A stretch of 19,658 nt of DNA from JAAYUK01 sp035319145 (GCA_035319145.1 DATHDH010000201.1:1-19658); one strand, 5' to 3'; shown: positions 1-8,793, counted from the first letter of the stretch. Program-made: numbers and translations. The notes: generated by a model from the sequence alone, not told the origin.

Positions 1-618
1 ACGCTGCTGACGGCGTCGGTGATCGCGCTGAGCCGGGAAAATCTGAAGGCACGCCTTGCGTTTTCAACCGTCAGCCAGCTCTCTTACATTATTCTCGGGG
101 CGTCGCTGCTAACCCCCGCCGCAATCGTCGGAGGAATATCGCATATCACGATGCATGCGTTCGGCAAGATTACGCTCTTTTTCTGTGCGGGGTCCATCTA
201 TGCGTGTGCCCATAAGACCGAGATCAGCCAGTTAAGCGGCCTTGCGAGGAAGATGCCGTGGACGATGACCGCATTCACCATTGGGGCTTTCAACATGATT
301 GGCGTGCCGCTGGTGGGAGGATTCGTGAGTAAATGGAATCTCATGGTCGGCGCACTGGAAGCCGGAAGCGTTGCGGTTCTCGCGGTGCTGCTGGTGAGTT
401 CGCTCCTGAATGCGGCGTATTTCATGCCGATTGTCTATAAGGCGTTCTTCGAAAAGGAAGATGTGGGCAATCATGAACACCACATCGGCCATCATCATGA
501 AGAGGTACGCGAGAACCCGTTCATGGCCGTCCCGCTCTGTTTCACCGCTGCGGCGACTTTCGTGCTCGGAACCTATCCCGACTTTATCCTGAGGCTGGCG
601 CGGGAGGTGCTCACGTGA
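1..618 (+). CDS. NuoL/MrpD-like proton-conducting antiporter subunit (3' part, start outside window)
   Basis: The frame is open from base 1, so the gene begins upstream; 205 residues are visible. They match the C-terminal third of the antiporter-type subunits of complex I, Mrp and membrane-hydrogenase complexes, which move H+ or Na+ across the inner membrane. The visible part has a motif HAFGKITLFFCAGSI, like the half-channel segment HAFxKAxLFxxAGS of NuoL, then several hydrophobic helices. The segment GGFVSKWNL carries the lysine expected in the broken helix TM12. A loop before the last helix is rich in His (six of twelve residues, bases 469-504). The stop codon overlaps the next start by one base, so it is in an operon with the genes that follow. 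Without the N-terminus I cannot tell a true NuoL from a MrpD-like protein. Confidence 0.85.
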   Translation, partial: TLLTASVIALSRENLKARLAFSTVSQLSYIILGASLLTPAAIVGGISHITMHAFGKITLFFCAGSIYACAHKTEISQLSGLARKMPWTMTAFTIGAFNMIGVPLVGGFVSKWNLMVGALEAGSVAVLAVLLVSSLLNAAYFMPIVYKAFFEKEDVGNHEHHIGHHHEEVRENPFMAVPLCFTAAATFVLGTYPDFILRLAREVLT

Positions 619-875
619 TGGCATTGCGGAGATGGCTCGAAGACCCGCAGCGGGTGCGATTGCTGAAGCGGGCCTTTGTTGCGGGAGTGGTGTTGATTGC
701 GCTGCTTGAAGTGCTTGTGGTCAATGTGCTGCATCTGGGCCATGGGTATTTCTGGTTCGACGGGCTGCCGGCCTTCGGTTCTCTCTATGGCTTCATTTCG
801 AGCGTGATAATCATTGTCATTGCGAAGTTCGTTCTCTATCCGCTCGTCTCCCGGAAGGAGGAGCATTATGATTGA
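618..875 (+). CDS. small two-helix membrane protein of the antiporter operon
   Basis: A protein of 85 residues with two hydrophobic segments, roughly residues 20-38 and 57-76, and the charged C-terminus SRKEEHYD. The stop of the upstream gene and this ATG overlap as TGATG, with GGAGG at 603-607 as ribosome site; a GTG at 615 is an equally readable start, one codon earlier. The stop lies eight bases inside the next gene. I do not recognise a named family. From memory, similar short proteins (a W..LPxF..LxGF pattern, then a lysine-rich tail ending in acidic and Tyr residues) sit in the same place in Mrp/Nuo-like clusters of sulfate- and metal-reducing bacteria. The likely role is an accessory subunit of the membrane complex, by position only. 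Confidence 0.75.
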   Translation: MALRRWLEDPQRVRLLKRAFVAGVVLIALLEVLVVNVLHLGHGYFWFDGLPAFGSLYGFISSVIIIVIAKFVLYPLVSRKEEHYD

Positions 876-2637
876 GTGGCTCCATCCGGGGCTTCTGCTG
901 ATCGGGGGGGCGGCGCTCGTTCCGCTTCTGAAAGGTCGCCTGCTGCAGGCGTATCTGCCATGTCTCGCCATTGCAGCCCTTCTCGACTGTATCCTGATGG
1001 TGCCGGGAACCTATGGAACCGCCCGGTTTCTTGACTATACGCTGACGTTCGGGCGCGTAGACCGGCTCAGCCTCGTCTTTGCCTATGTATTCACCCTTGC
1101 CGGGGCGATCAGTTTCATCTATGCGCTCCATGTGAAAGACCGGCTTCAGCATGTGGCCGCGCTCATTTATATGGGCAGCGCGCTCGGCGTGACCTTTGCC
1201 GGTGACTATTTCGTTCTTTTTATCTTTTGGGAGCTGATGGCATTTTCGTCGGTATTCCTCGTCTGGGCGAACCGGACCCCGGAGTCGATTTCTGCCGGAT
1301 TTCGGTATCTCCTTGTCCATGTCTTCGGCGGCCTCTGCCTTCTCGGCGGCATAATGCTTCATATCGGTCAGACTGGCTCCATTTCGTTCGATGCCATGCA
1401 TGCTTTTGCCGGAAGCGCCGCCTTCACCCTGATCCTGTTCGGGTTTATCTTGAATGCCGCCGTTCCGCCGCTGAATGCGTGGCTTCCCGACGCTTATCCA
1501 TCAGCCACCGTAACTGGCGCTGTTTTCATGTCCGCATATACCACAAAGTCGGCGGTCTACGTGCTTGTCAGGGGGTTCGCCGGGACAGAGGCCCTGATGT
1601 GGCTTGGGGCCGTCATGGCTGTCTACGGCGTCATTTACGCGACCATGGAAAATAACGGCAGACGACTGCTTGCGTATCACATCATCAGCCAGGTCGGATT
1701 CATGGTCTGCGGAATTGGAATCGGAACCGAGATGGCGGTAAACGGCGCGACTGCGCACGCTTTTGCGCATATTATTTATAAGGGATTGCTTTTTATGGGG
1801 GCGGGCGCGGTGCTGTATATGGCCGGCACAGTGAAGCTGAGCGAACTCGGCGGTTTGTATAAAACCATGCCGCTCACCATGATATTCTTTTTAGTCGGCG
1901 GGCTGTCGATTGCGGGCGCCCCGCTGATGAGCGGCTTTGTCAGCAAATCGATGACTATCTCGGGCGCGGGTGAACAGCATAACGCGTTTGCCTTCCTCAT
2001 GCTGACGCTGGCATCATCAGGAACCTTTCTCAGTATCGTGCTGAAGATGACGTACTACATGTTCTTCGGCAAGGATTGCGGCAGGCAGGTGACCGACCCC
2101 CCGAAAAATATGCTGGTTGCGATGGGCATCGCCTCCTTCATCTGCATCTTCATCGGCATATTCCCCAAAAGCCTCTATGCGTTGTTACCATATCCCGCAG
2201 AGTATGCCCCCTATACGGCGCAGCATGTGCTCGATTCTCTCGGCCTCTTTTTCTTTACCACACTCGGTTTCATTCTTTTCATGAAGAAGCTGGATCCGAA
2301 GCCCGGGCTGAATCTCGACACCGACTGGTTCTATCGAAAAGCCGCACAGGGGTTTATGAGGGTTGTCCGCAAACCGATCGCGAGCTTCGAATATAGGGTA
2401 GTTGGCGAGGCGTATGAATATATTATCCGCTCCGCGATACTCCTTGTCTCCCGCGTGGTTAACCACTTCGAGACCGAGGCGGTACAGCCGTCTCCGCAGT
2501 CGCTCGCCGCTCAGACGGGCCGCATGGGAGGGGCTTTGCAGCGGCTGCAGACCGGAAAGGTTCATGACTACGCACTCGTCATGGTGGCCGGCATGGTTGC
2601 ACTGGCCTTATCCTATGTCTTCTGGTGGGCGAAATGA
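868..2637 (+). CDS. NuoL/MrpD-like proton-conducting antiporter subunit, full length
   Basis: A 589-residue polytopic membrane protein of the complex I/Mrp antiporter family. I chose ATG 868 because AAGGAGGA ends six bases before it and the product then begins directly with hydrophobic sequence; an ATG at 814 would lie deep inside the previous gene. Key channel residues visible are Glu122 in FWELM (TM5), Lys227 in TTKSAVY (TM8) and Lys360 in GFVSKS (TM12). At the TM7 position where NuoL, M and N carry Lys, this protein has Asn196 (GFILNAAVPP), and Asn203 replaces the His that follows in NuoM and NuoN. A C-terminal extension of over 100 residues ending in a last helix resembles the lateral-helix arm of NuoL. 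It overlaps nuoM as ATGA. It belongs to a respiratory or hydrogenase-type ion-pumping complex, with the substrate ion unknown. Confidence 0.88.
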   Translation: MIEWLHPGLLLIGGAALVPLLKGRLLQAYLPCLAIAALLDCILMVPGTYGTARFLDYTLTFGRVDRLSLVFAYVFTLAGAISFIYALHVKDRLQHVAALIYMGSALGVTFAGDYFVLFIFWELMAFSSVFLVWANRTPESISAGFRYLLVHVFGGLCLLGGIMLHIGQTGSISFDAMHAFAGSAAFTLILFGFILNAAVPPLNAWLPDAYPSATVTGAVFMSAYTTKSAVYVLVRGFAGTEALMWLGAVMAVYGVIYATMENNGRRLLAYHIISQVGFMVCGIGIGTEMAVNGATAHAFAHIIYKGLLFMGAGAVLYMAGTVKLSELGGLYKTMPLTMIFFLVGGLSIAGAPLMSGFVSKSMTISGAGEQHNAFAFLMLTLASSGTFLSIVLKMTYYMFFGKDCGRQVTDPPKNMLVAMGIASFICIFIGIFPKSLYALLPYPAEYAPYTAQHVLDSLGLFFFTTLGFILFMKKLDPKPGLNLDTDWFYRKAAQGFMRVVRKPIASFEYRVVGEAYEYIIRSAILLVSRVVNHFETEAVQPSPQSLAAQTGRMGGALQRLQTGKVHDYALVMVAGMVALALSYVFWWAK

Positions 2638-4157
2638 TATTCGATCCCTTCTATAATGCGGCCGGCGTCCCGCTCCTTTCGCTGCTGATGCTCATTCCGG
2701 CACTCGGTGCCGCGTTGCTCGGTTTCAGAATGAGTGCACGGGCAGCCCAGCTGCTTGCATTCGGCGCGACGTTGCTGACCGCCCTGCTGAGCATGCCATT
2801 ATATCTGCTCTTCAACAAGGCCGGCTCGCAGATGCAGTTCGTGGAGCGCATTTCCTGGGTTGCGGCATGGAATCTCGAATACAGCGTCGGCATTGACGGC
2901 ATCAGCCTGCCGCTTGTATTTTTGACCGTGCTCATCAGCCCAATCTGCGTGCTTGCTTCGTGGCAGGGCATCACGACGCGCATCCGCGGCTATTACGCCT
3001 GCCTGCTGCTGATGGAGAGCATCATGCTCGGCATCTTTGTCTCGCTGAATCTCATCCTCCTCTTTTTCTTCTGGGAGGCGATGCTTGTTCCGATGTACCT
3101 GCTCATCGGCATGTGGGGCAGCGAACGGGGCCGGGCCGCCGCAATGAAATTTCTGCTCTTTACCCTCGGCGGCAGTATCTTCATGCTGGTCGGTATCGTG
3201 GCGATCTATCTGCTCGGCGGCAGGACATTCGATATCGGAGCACTCTCAAATGCCGGGCTTTCGCACGGAGCGCAGCTCTGGCTCTTCATAGCGTTCTTTC
3301 TCGGCTTTGCGGTCAAGGTGCCGGTGGTGCCGTTTCACGGATGGCAGCCCGATGCCTATGCGGAGGCGCCGACAGCCGCCACGATTATCATGGCGGCTGT
3401 GCTCGCCAAAATGGGGACTTACGGATTTATTCGCATCCTCTTCCCGTTTTTCCCTCATGCGGCATGGACGCTTCTGGAACCGATGATGGTTCTGGCTGTC
3501 GCAACAGTGGTGTACGGAGCGTATTGTGCACTTGCCCAGCGGGATCTCAAACGCCTCATCGCCTATTCAAGCCTCAGCCATATGGGGTTCATCCTGCTGG
3601 GCATCGCAACGCTCACAAAGGCAGGCATAGACGGCAGTATTATCCAGATGGTGAGCCACGGTGTTATTACGGGAGGCCTGTTCCTCTGGATTGCATCTTT
3701 GGAAGGTCGCCTGAAGACGCGCATGGTCGGCGACTTCGGTGGGCTGAGCAGGGCAGTTCCGGTTTCGGCAACCATTTTCACTCTCCTGGGCCTGGCAGCC
3801 ACAGGTTTCCCGGGGCTGAGCGCGTTCGTCGGCGAGTTTCTGATCTTAAGCGGCGTTTTTCAAGGTCATTACATCATAGGAGGGGTTGCCGTTTTCGGTG
3901 TCGTACTCGGCGTTGCGTATATGTGCTGGGCATATTATCGATTGATACTCTTCAGGCCGGCGGTGCCTTATCCGAACGGCTTCGGCGATCTCGGTCTTCG
4001 TGAAGCAATCTGCTTTGTGCCGCTGCTCATCGTTATTGTTGTCGTCGGCGTTCAGCCCGGCATCCTGCTTGAGTTCATGCGGACATCTGTGGATCACCTG
4101 ATCGGAGTGATTCAGGCTTCAGCGATGGCTTCCATCTCTGCGGGGGTGATACGGTGA
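2634..4157 (+). CDS. nuoM: NADH-quinone oxidoreductase subunit M
   Basis: A 507-residue inner-membrane subunit of complex I, one of the antiporter-like units that couple quinone reduction to proton pumping. The signature residues are all present: Glu148 in FFFWEAMLVPMY (TM5), Lys228 in FAVKVPVVPFHGW (TM7), Lys259 in LAKMGTYGF (TM8) and Glu401 in FVGEFLILSG (TM12). The glutamate in TM12, where the other subunits have lysine, is the mark of NuoM. Length fits the family (about 500). I chose ATG 2634, which forms ATGA with the previous stop; a GTG at 2625 would add three residues. The stop overlaps the GTG of nuoN. The same operon contains two further NuoL/MrpD-like genes, so it might serve a complex I variant or a related complex. 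Confidence 0.93.
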   Translation: MIFDPFYNAAGVPLLSLLMLIPALGAALLGFRMSARAAQLLAFGATLLTALLSMPLYLLFNKAGSQMQFVERISWVAAWNLEYSVGIDGISLPLVFLTVLISPICVLASWQGITTRIRGYYACLLLMESIMLGIFVSLNLILLFFFWEAMLVPMYLLIGMWGSERGRAAAMKFLLFTLGGSIFMLVGIVAIYLLGGRTFDIGALSNAGLSHGAQLWLFIAFFLGFAVKVPVVPFHGWQPDAYAEAPTAATIIMAAVLAKMGTYGFIRILFPFFPHAAWTLLEPMMVLAVATVVYGAYCALAQRDLKRLIAYSSLSHMGFILLGIATLTKAGIDGSIIQMVSHGVITGGLFLWIASLEGRLKTRMVGDFGGLSRAVPVSATIFTLLGLAATGFPGLSAFVGEFLILSGVFQGHYIIGGVAVFGVVLGVAYMCWAYYRLILFRPAVPYPNGFGDLGLREAICFVPLLIVIVVVGVQPGILLEFMRTSVDHLIGVIQASAMASISAGVIR

Positions 4158-5533
4158 GCGAACTCAGGCTGCTGACGCCGGAAATTGTGCTTACGATCTG
4201 CATGCTCGGTATTTTCCTTTCGGGGCTGGCGATCCGAAGCAAAGGGCTGCTCGGGCTCCTGACGATTGCTGCTGCAGCGGTGACGACATATCTGATTCCG
4301 CTCTCGGCGGGGACCGCATTTGACGGCATGTTCGTCGCCGATGAGTACAGCGTTTACTTCAAACTTCTTTTTATGGTAACTCTCATGCTCGGCGCTCTCC
4401 TTGCTGTCGGGGCAGGCGTTATCCGGGAAGGATATGCGGCTGAATATTTCTGCCTGCTGATGCTCGCCTCGATCGGCATGATGTGCATGGCATCGGCGAA
4501 TGACCTGATAGTGCTGTATATCGGCCTTGAGCTGATGTCTCTCAGCGTATATGTGCTGACCGGCTTTCAGCGTGAGAATCGCTGGTCGAACGAGGCGGCC
4601 ATGAAGTATCTGCTGCTCGGCACGTTTGCGACCGCAATCCTGCTGTTCGGCATCGCCATGGTCTACATCCTGACCGGATCGACAAGCCTGCCGGCGGTGG
4701 CTCTCTCCATGATGACCGGCGGGAATGCCGCAGAACCGTTACTCGGACTCTCGATTTTGGCGATTGTTATTGCCTTCGGATTCAAGATCGCTGCGGTGCC
4801 GTTTCATATGTGGGCGCCAGATGCGTATCAGGGCGCGCCGACACCGGTCACCGCATTCATGTCGGTGGGGCCCAAAGCCGCGGCCTTTGCCGCATTCGGC
4901 AGGGTGCTGATTGAAGGTTTTGGGGCAGCTTTGACGGCGTGGGCGCCGGCCCTGACCGTTCTGGTTGTGCTGACTGTCGCGGGCGGCAATCTCCTTGCGC
5001 TTAGGCAGGACAATGTGAAGCGCATGCTGGCATATTCTTCCGTTGCCCATGCGGGCTATATGCTTCTCGGCGTACTGGCCGGAACGCTGGTTGGCATGAA
5101 GGCGGTGATGACGTATATGGGCGCTTACGTGTTCATGAATATGGGCGCCTTTGCGGTCATGCTTTCGCTCGAAAACGGCGAGGAGCGGCCAGCGTATGTC
5201 GGACTGGCAAAGCGCCGGCCGATTCTCGCAATTTCGATGATGATCTTTCTCTTCTCACTAACCGGCATCCCGCCGGCAGCCGGATTTGTCGGCAAGCTTC
5301 AGGTGTTCCTCGCAGCGGTTGATGCCGGGCATACGGGGCTTGTAATTCTCGCGGTTATTTTCAGCGTGGTCTCCGCCTACTACTATCTCCGTCTGGTCGG
5401 CTCAATGTTCATGCGCCAGACTGATGGTGTGGTAGCCATCTCCTCGTCACGCACACTTCTCTTTGCGGTTCTCCTGACGGCCTTCTTCGTCATGCTCCTC
5501 GGCATCTTCCCGTCACTCGTCATTGCCATATAA
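4154..5533 (+). CDS. nuoN: NADH-quinone oxidoreductase subunit N
   Basis: A 459-residue inner-membrane antiporter-like subunit of complex I. It shows Glu126 in IGLELMSLSVYVL (TM5), Lys211 in FGFKIAAVPFHMW (TM7), Lys241 in VGPKAAAF (TM8) and Lys381 in GFVGKLQVF (TM12), the normal set for NuoN, and the typical PDAYQGAPTPVTAF segment after TM7. The start is GTG, overlapping the nuoM stop as GTGA, with a G-rich ribosome site (GGGGG, 4142-4146) upstream. It is the last gene of the run: the next start is 122 bases on and has its own promoter. I see no convincing terminator hairpin after the stop. Confidence 0.94.
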   Translation: MSELRLLTPEIVLTICMLGIFLSGLAIRSKGLLGLLTIAAAAVTTYLIPLSAGTAFDGMFVADEYSVYFKLLFMVTLMLGALLAVGAGVIREGYAAEYFCLLMLASIGMMCMASANDLIVLYIGLELMSLSVYVLTGFQRENRWSNEAAMKYLLLGTFATAILLFGIAMVYILTGSTSLPAVALSMMTGGNAAEPLLGLSILAIVIAFGFKIAAVPFHMWAPDAYQGAPTPVTAFMSVGPKAAAFAAFGRVLIEGFGAALTAWAPALTVLVVLTVAGGNLLALRQDNVKRMLAYSSVAHAGYMLLGVLAGTLVGMKAVMTYMGAYVFMNMGAFAVMLSLENGEERPAYVGLAKRRPILAISMMIFLFSLTGIPPAAGFVGKLQVFLAAVDAGHTGLVILAVIFSVVSAYYYLRLVGSMFMRQTDGVVAISSSRTLLFAVLLTAFFVMLLGIFPSLVIAI

Positions 5534-5615
5534 TCTATATTATTCATGCTCGATTCGGGATGTCCGGGCAGGGTGTCGGCGGCAGAGAATGATTTCGCAG
5601 AAGGAGTATGCGGCA

Positions 5616-5624
5616 TGGTATAAT
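5616..5624 (+). promoter_or_regulatory. extended -10 promoter of guaBA
   Basis: TGG followed by a perfect TATAAT (5619-5624) gives the extended -10 form TGnTATAAT. No good -35 box is visible at 16-18 bases, as expected for an extended -10 promoter. Transcription would begin near 5631, leaving a leader of about 25 bases before the guaB ATG. Confidence 0.6.
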
Positions 5625-5655
5625 AAACTTTAAAAATTTCAAGAGGGTACGCGGT

Positions 5656-7128
5656 ATGCTCCAAGATGAAATTCCTTTGGGATTAACGTTCGATGATGTG
5701 TTGTTATTGCCTGCCAAGTCTGATGTCCTGCCGAACGAAGTCGATGTGGCCACTCACCTCACGAAGAACATCATTCTTAATGTGCCCATTATCAGTGCTG
5801 CGATGGATACGGTGACGGAATCGCATCTCGCCATCGCCCTGGCGCGTGAGGGAGGCCTCGGCATCCTGCACCGAGCCTTGCCGCCGCACAAACAGGCGCT
5901 GGAGGTCGACAAGGTCAAAAAATCAGAGAGCGGCATGATCATCGATCCTATTACGGTCGCTCCAGATGCGCCGATTCAGAAGGCATTCGACCTCATGGCA
6001 CGGTACAAGATTTCGGGCGTTCCGGTGACTGAAAACGGAGAAATTGGCGGCAAGCTCGTCGGCATCCTCACAAACCGCGATCTCCGATTCGAGATCGACG
6101 GGAAACTGCCGGTTTCCGATGCGATGACAGGTCAGAATATTATTACCGCTGCTGTAGGCACAACGCTTGATGAGGCGAAACAGATCCTGAACAAATACAA
6201 AATCGAAAAGCTTCCCATTGTCGATGATAATTACGCGCTTCGCGGACTGATTACGATTAAAGATATTGAGAAACGGAAGAAGTATCCCAACGCATGCAAG
6301 GACAAACACGGCAGGCTGCGGGTCGGCGCCGCCATCGGCGTCGGCGAAAGCGCGCTGTATCGCGCTGAGCTTCTCATCAAGGCCGGTGCCGACATTATTG
6401 CAATCGATACGGCCCACGGGCATTCAAAGGCCGTCATTCACACACTTCGCGAGTTGAAGCGTAAATTCCCCGATATCGAGGTCATTGCCGGAAACGTTGC
6501 CACTGCCGAAGGCGCGGCAGACCTCATCGAGGCAGGCGCTGATGCGATCAAGGTCGGCATCGGTCCAGGCTCCATTTGTACCACCCGCATTGTCGCAGGT
6601 GCCGGTGTCCCCCAGCTGACTGCAATAAAGTCATGCTTCAATGTTGCCTCGAAGAGGGGTATTCCGGTGATCGCCGACGGCGGCATCAAGTATTCCGGCG
6701 ACGTGACAAAAGCTATTGCTGCGGGGGCCCACTGCGTGATGATCGGCAGCCTCTTTGCGGGTACGGAAGAGTCTCCCGGCGAGACGATTCTTTATCAGGG
6801 CAGGAGCTACAAGACCTATCGCGGCATGGGGTCTCTCGGTGCCATGCAGCAGGGCGCAAAAGATCGCTATGGCCAGGAAGGCGTCGAGAAGGAGAAGCTC
6901 GTTCCTGAAGGCGTTGAAGGTCGTGTCCCGTTCAAGGGCCCCCTTGCGACGAGTGTGCATCAACTCGTCGGCGGCCTCCGTTCGGGTATGGGCTATTGCG
7001 GCGCCAAGTCGCTCGGCGAACTCAGGACAAATGCCCGATTCGTCCGGATTACGAATGCCGGATGGAAAGAGAGCCATGTCCATGATGTCATCATAACCAA
7101 GGAAGCACCGAATTACCGGGTCGAATAG
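5656..7128 (+). CDS. guaB: IMP dehydrogenase
   Basis: Oxidises IMP to XMP with NAD+, the first committed step to guanine nucleotides, in the cytoplasm. The 490-residue product has the family length (about 488). An N-terminal barrel part (TFDDVLLLPA) is followed by a CBS pair at about residues 95-208, then the rest of the barrel with the catalytic loop GPGSICTTR, where Cys308 is the nucleophile. The IMP-binding segment GMGSLGAM and the flap with EGRVPFKG are intact. I chose ATG 5656: GAGGG lies eight bases upstream and the protein then starts MLQDEIPLGLTFDDV as is normal. An in-frame GTG 48 bases earlier precedes the predicted transcription start. guaA follows after 11 bases. Confidence 0.97.
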   Translation: MLQDEIPLGLTFDDVLLLPAKSDVLPNEVDVATHLTKNIILNVPIISAAMDTVTESHLAIALAREGGLGILHRALPPHKQALEVDKVKKSESGMIIDPITVAPDAPIQKAFDLMARYKISGVPVTENGEIGGKLVGILTNRDLRFEIDGKLPVSDAMTGQNIITAAVGTTLDEAKQILNKYKIEKLPIVDDNYALRGLITIKDIEKRKKYPNACKDKHGRLRVGAAIGVGESALYRAELLIKAGADIIAIDTAHGHSKAVIHTLRELKRKFPDIEVIAGNVATAEGAADLIEAGADAIKVGIGPGSICTTRIVAGAGVPQLTAIKSCFNVASKRGIPVIADGGIKYSGDVTKAIAAGAHCVMIGSLFAGTEESPGETILYQGRSYKTYRGMGSLGAMQQGAKDRYGQEGVEKEKLVPEGVEGRVPFKGPLATSVHQLVGGLRSGMGYCGAKSLGELRTNARFVRITNAGWKESHVHDVIITKEAPNYRVE

Positions 7129-7139
7129 GCGACTGAAAA

Positions 7140-8681
7140 ATGAATACTGCCGACAGAATCCTGATTCTCGATTTTGGGTCTCAATATACCCAGCTGATAG
7201 CCCGCCGTATACGCGAACAAAAGGTCTACTCCGAAATAATGCCTTTTAACGTCCCGATCGAAAAGATGCGGGCCTTTGAACCGAAGGGTATAGTCCTTTC
7301 GGGCGGGCCTTCGTCAGTGTACGACGAGCAGGCGCCTATCCCTTCAAAAGAGGTCTTTGCACTCGGCGTACCTGTTCTTGGTATCTGTTATGGGATGCAA
7401 CTCATGGCCCATATGCTGGGCGGCGACGTGTCGCGGGCCGCAAAGCGTGAATACGGCAAGGCAATGCTCCATGTCGATGATGACAGCAATCTGTTGAGGG
7501 GCATTTCGCAGAAGACGAAGGTCTGGATGAGCCACGGCGACCGCATCGACCGCATGCCTGACGGGTTTCAAATTGTCGGCCATACAGACAACTCTCCTAT
7601 TGCCGCCATGGCGAATCGTGAAAGAAGCTGTTTTGCGCTGCAGTTCCATCCCGAAGTGGTCCACACGGACGAGGGTGTGCGCATCCTCCAGAATTTTGTC
7701 TTCGAGATTTGCGGATGCAAGCCGACCTGGGAGATGGCGTCGTTTATCGATTGGCAGATAGGAGCCATCCGCGAGCAGGTGGCAGGCAAGAAGGTCATCT
7801 GTGCATTGAGCGGCGGTGTTGATTCTTCGGTCGTGGCGCTTCTTGTCCACAAGGCGATCGGCGACAATCTGTCGTGTATTTTTGTCGATAACGGCCTGCT
7901 CCGCAAGGGCGAGACCGAAAAGGTAAAGAAGACGTTCCGCGACCATTTTCATATCAATCTCGACTTTGTGGATGCCCGGTCCCGGTTCCTCGAGAAATTG
8001 GCGGGAGTCACCGATCCTGAAAGAAAACGCAAAATCATCGGATACGAGTTCATTGCGATATTTGAAGAAGAAGCGAAAAAATTTGTGGACGCTGAGTTTC
8101 TTGCGCAGGGGACGCTCTATCCGGATGTCATCGAAAGCGTTTCATTCAAGGGGCCTTCGGCAGTCATCAAGAGCCATCACAATGTCGGGGGCCTGCCCGA
8201 AAAAATGAAGCTGAAACTGATCGAGCCCCTTCGGGAGCTCTTTAAGGACGAAGTGCGTATTCTGGGACAGGAACTCGGTCTGCCCGAAGAGATCTGCTGG
8301 CGCCATCCATTCCCCGGCCCCGGCCTTGCCATCCGGTGCATCGGAGAGATTACCGGCCGCAAGCTGGACATCCTACGCGAGGCTGATGCAATAGTGCTGG
8401 AGGAGATAAAGGCTGCGGGGCTCTATCATGAAATCTGGCAGGCATTCGCGGTGCTCTTGCCGGTGCAGAGTGTCGGTGTCATGGGCGATGAACGCACGTA
8501 TGAAAGTGTCGCGGCGGTGCGGGCCGTCGTGAGCCGCGACGGTATGACGGCGGACTGGGCGCAGATCCCCTATGATGTAATGGGAAAGGTTTCGAACCGC
8601 ATCATCAACGAGATTAAGGGAATCAATCGCGTTGTATACGACATTACGTCAAAGCCGCCCGGCACGATAGAGTGGGAATAA
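7140..8681 (+). CDS. guaA: GMP synthase (glutamine-hydrolysing)
   Basis: Converts XMP, ATP and glutamine to GMP, the step after GuaB. The 513 residues show an N-terminal glutamine amidotransferase domain (nucleophile Cys83 in GICYGMQ, catalytic His in QFHPEV), then an ATP pyrophosphatase domain with the P-loop SGGVDSS at 224-230, and a C-terminal dimerisation domain ending in the family sequence KPPGTIEWE. Length and domain order are normal. The ATG is 11 bases after the guaB stop with only a weak ribosome site, so translation is probably coupled to guaB. Two inverted repeats follow the stop codon. Confidence 0.97.
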   Translation: MNTADRILILDFGSQYTQLIARRIREQKVYSEIMPFNVPIEKMRAFEPKGIVLSGGPSSVYDEQAPIPSKEVFALGVPVLGICYGMQLMAHMLGGDVSRAAKREYGKAMLHVDDDSNLLRGISQKTKVWMSHGDRIDRMPDGFQIVGHTDNSPIAAMANRERSCFALQFHPEVVHTDEGVRILQNFVFEICGCKPTWEMASFIDWQIGAIREQVAGKKVICALSGGVDSSVVALLVHKAIGDNLSCIFVDNGLLRKGETEKVKKTFRDHFHINLDFVDARSRFLEKLAGVTDPERKRKIIGYEFIAIFEEEAKKFVDAEFLAQGTLYPDVIESVSFKGPSAVIKSHHNVGGLPEKMKLKLIEPLRELFKDEVRILGQELGLPEEICWRHPFPGPGLAIRCIGEITGRKLDILREADAIVLEEIKAAGLYHEIWQAFAVLLPVQSVGVMGDERTYESVAAVRAVVSRDGMTADWAQIPYDVMGKVSNRIINEIKGINRVVYDITSKPPGTIEWE

Positions 8682-8714
8682 CTAGGGCATCGCTGATTGA
8701 CGCGTTGTGATTTA

Positions 8715-8752
8715 AAGGAGCAACAGACCGGGCCCCCCCTTGTCTGTTCCTT
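8715..8752 (+). terminator. first inverted repeat after guaA
   Basis: AACAGAC (8722-8728) pairs perfectly with GTCTGTT (8742-8748) around a 13-base loop that holds a run of seven C. Allowing a three-base bulge (8719-8721), AAGG (8715-8718) extends the stem with CCTT (8749-8752). No U tract follows, so it is at best a weak or Rho-assisted terminator, or an RNA-stabilising stem. Confidence 0.35.
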
Positions 8753-8793
8753 CTGCAATCTGCAATTATACATCTGAGATGAGTTGCCGTGTT

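Noticed and set aside
814..867. ATG giving an 18-residue longer N-terminus for the second antiporter subunit
   Set aside because: It lies within the preceding gene, the added residues are polar and Arg/Ser-rich, and ATG 868 has a strong ribosome site.
2960..4003. Open frame of 347 codons on the + strand inside nuoM
   Set aside because: Out-of-frame shadow of a clear nuoM; its translation is rich in Arg, His and Gly and has no family resemblance.
5608..5655. In-frame GTG start adding 16 residues to GuaB
   Set aside because: It lies upstream of the -10 element's predicted start point, and ATG 5656 has a better ribosome site and the normal GuaB N-terminus.
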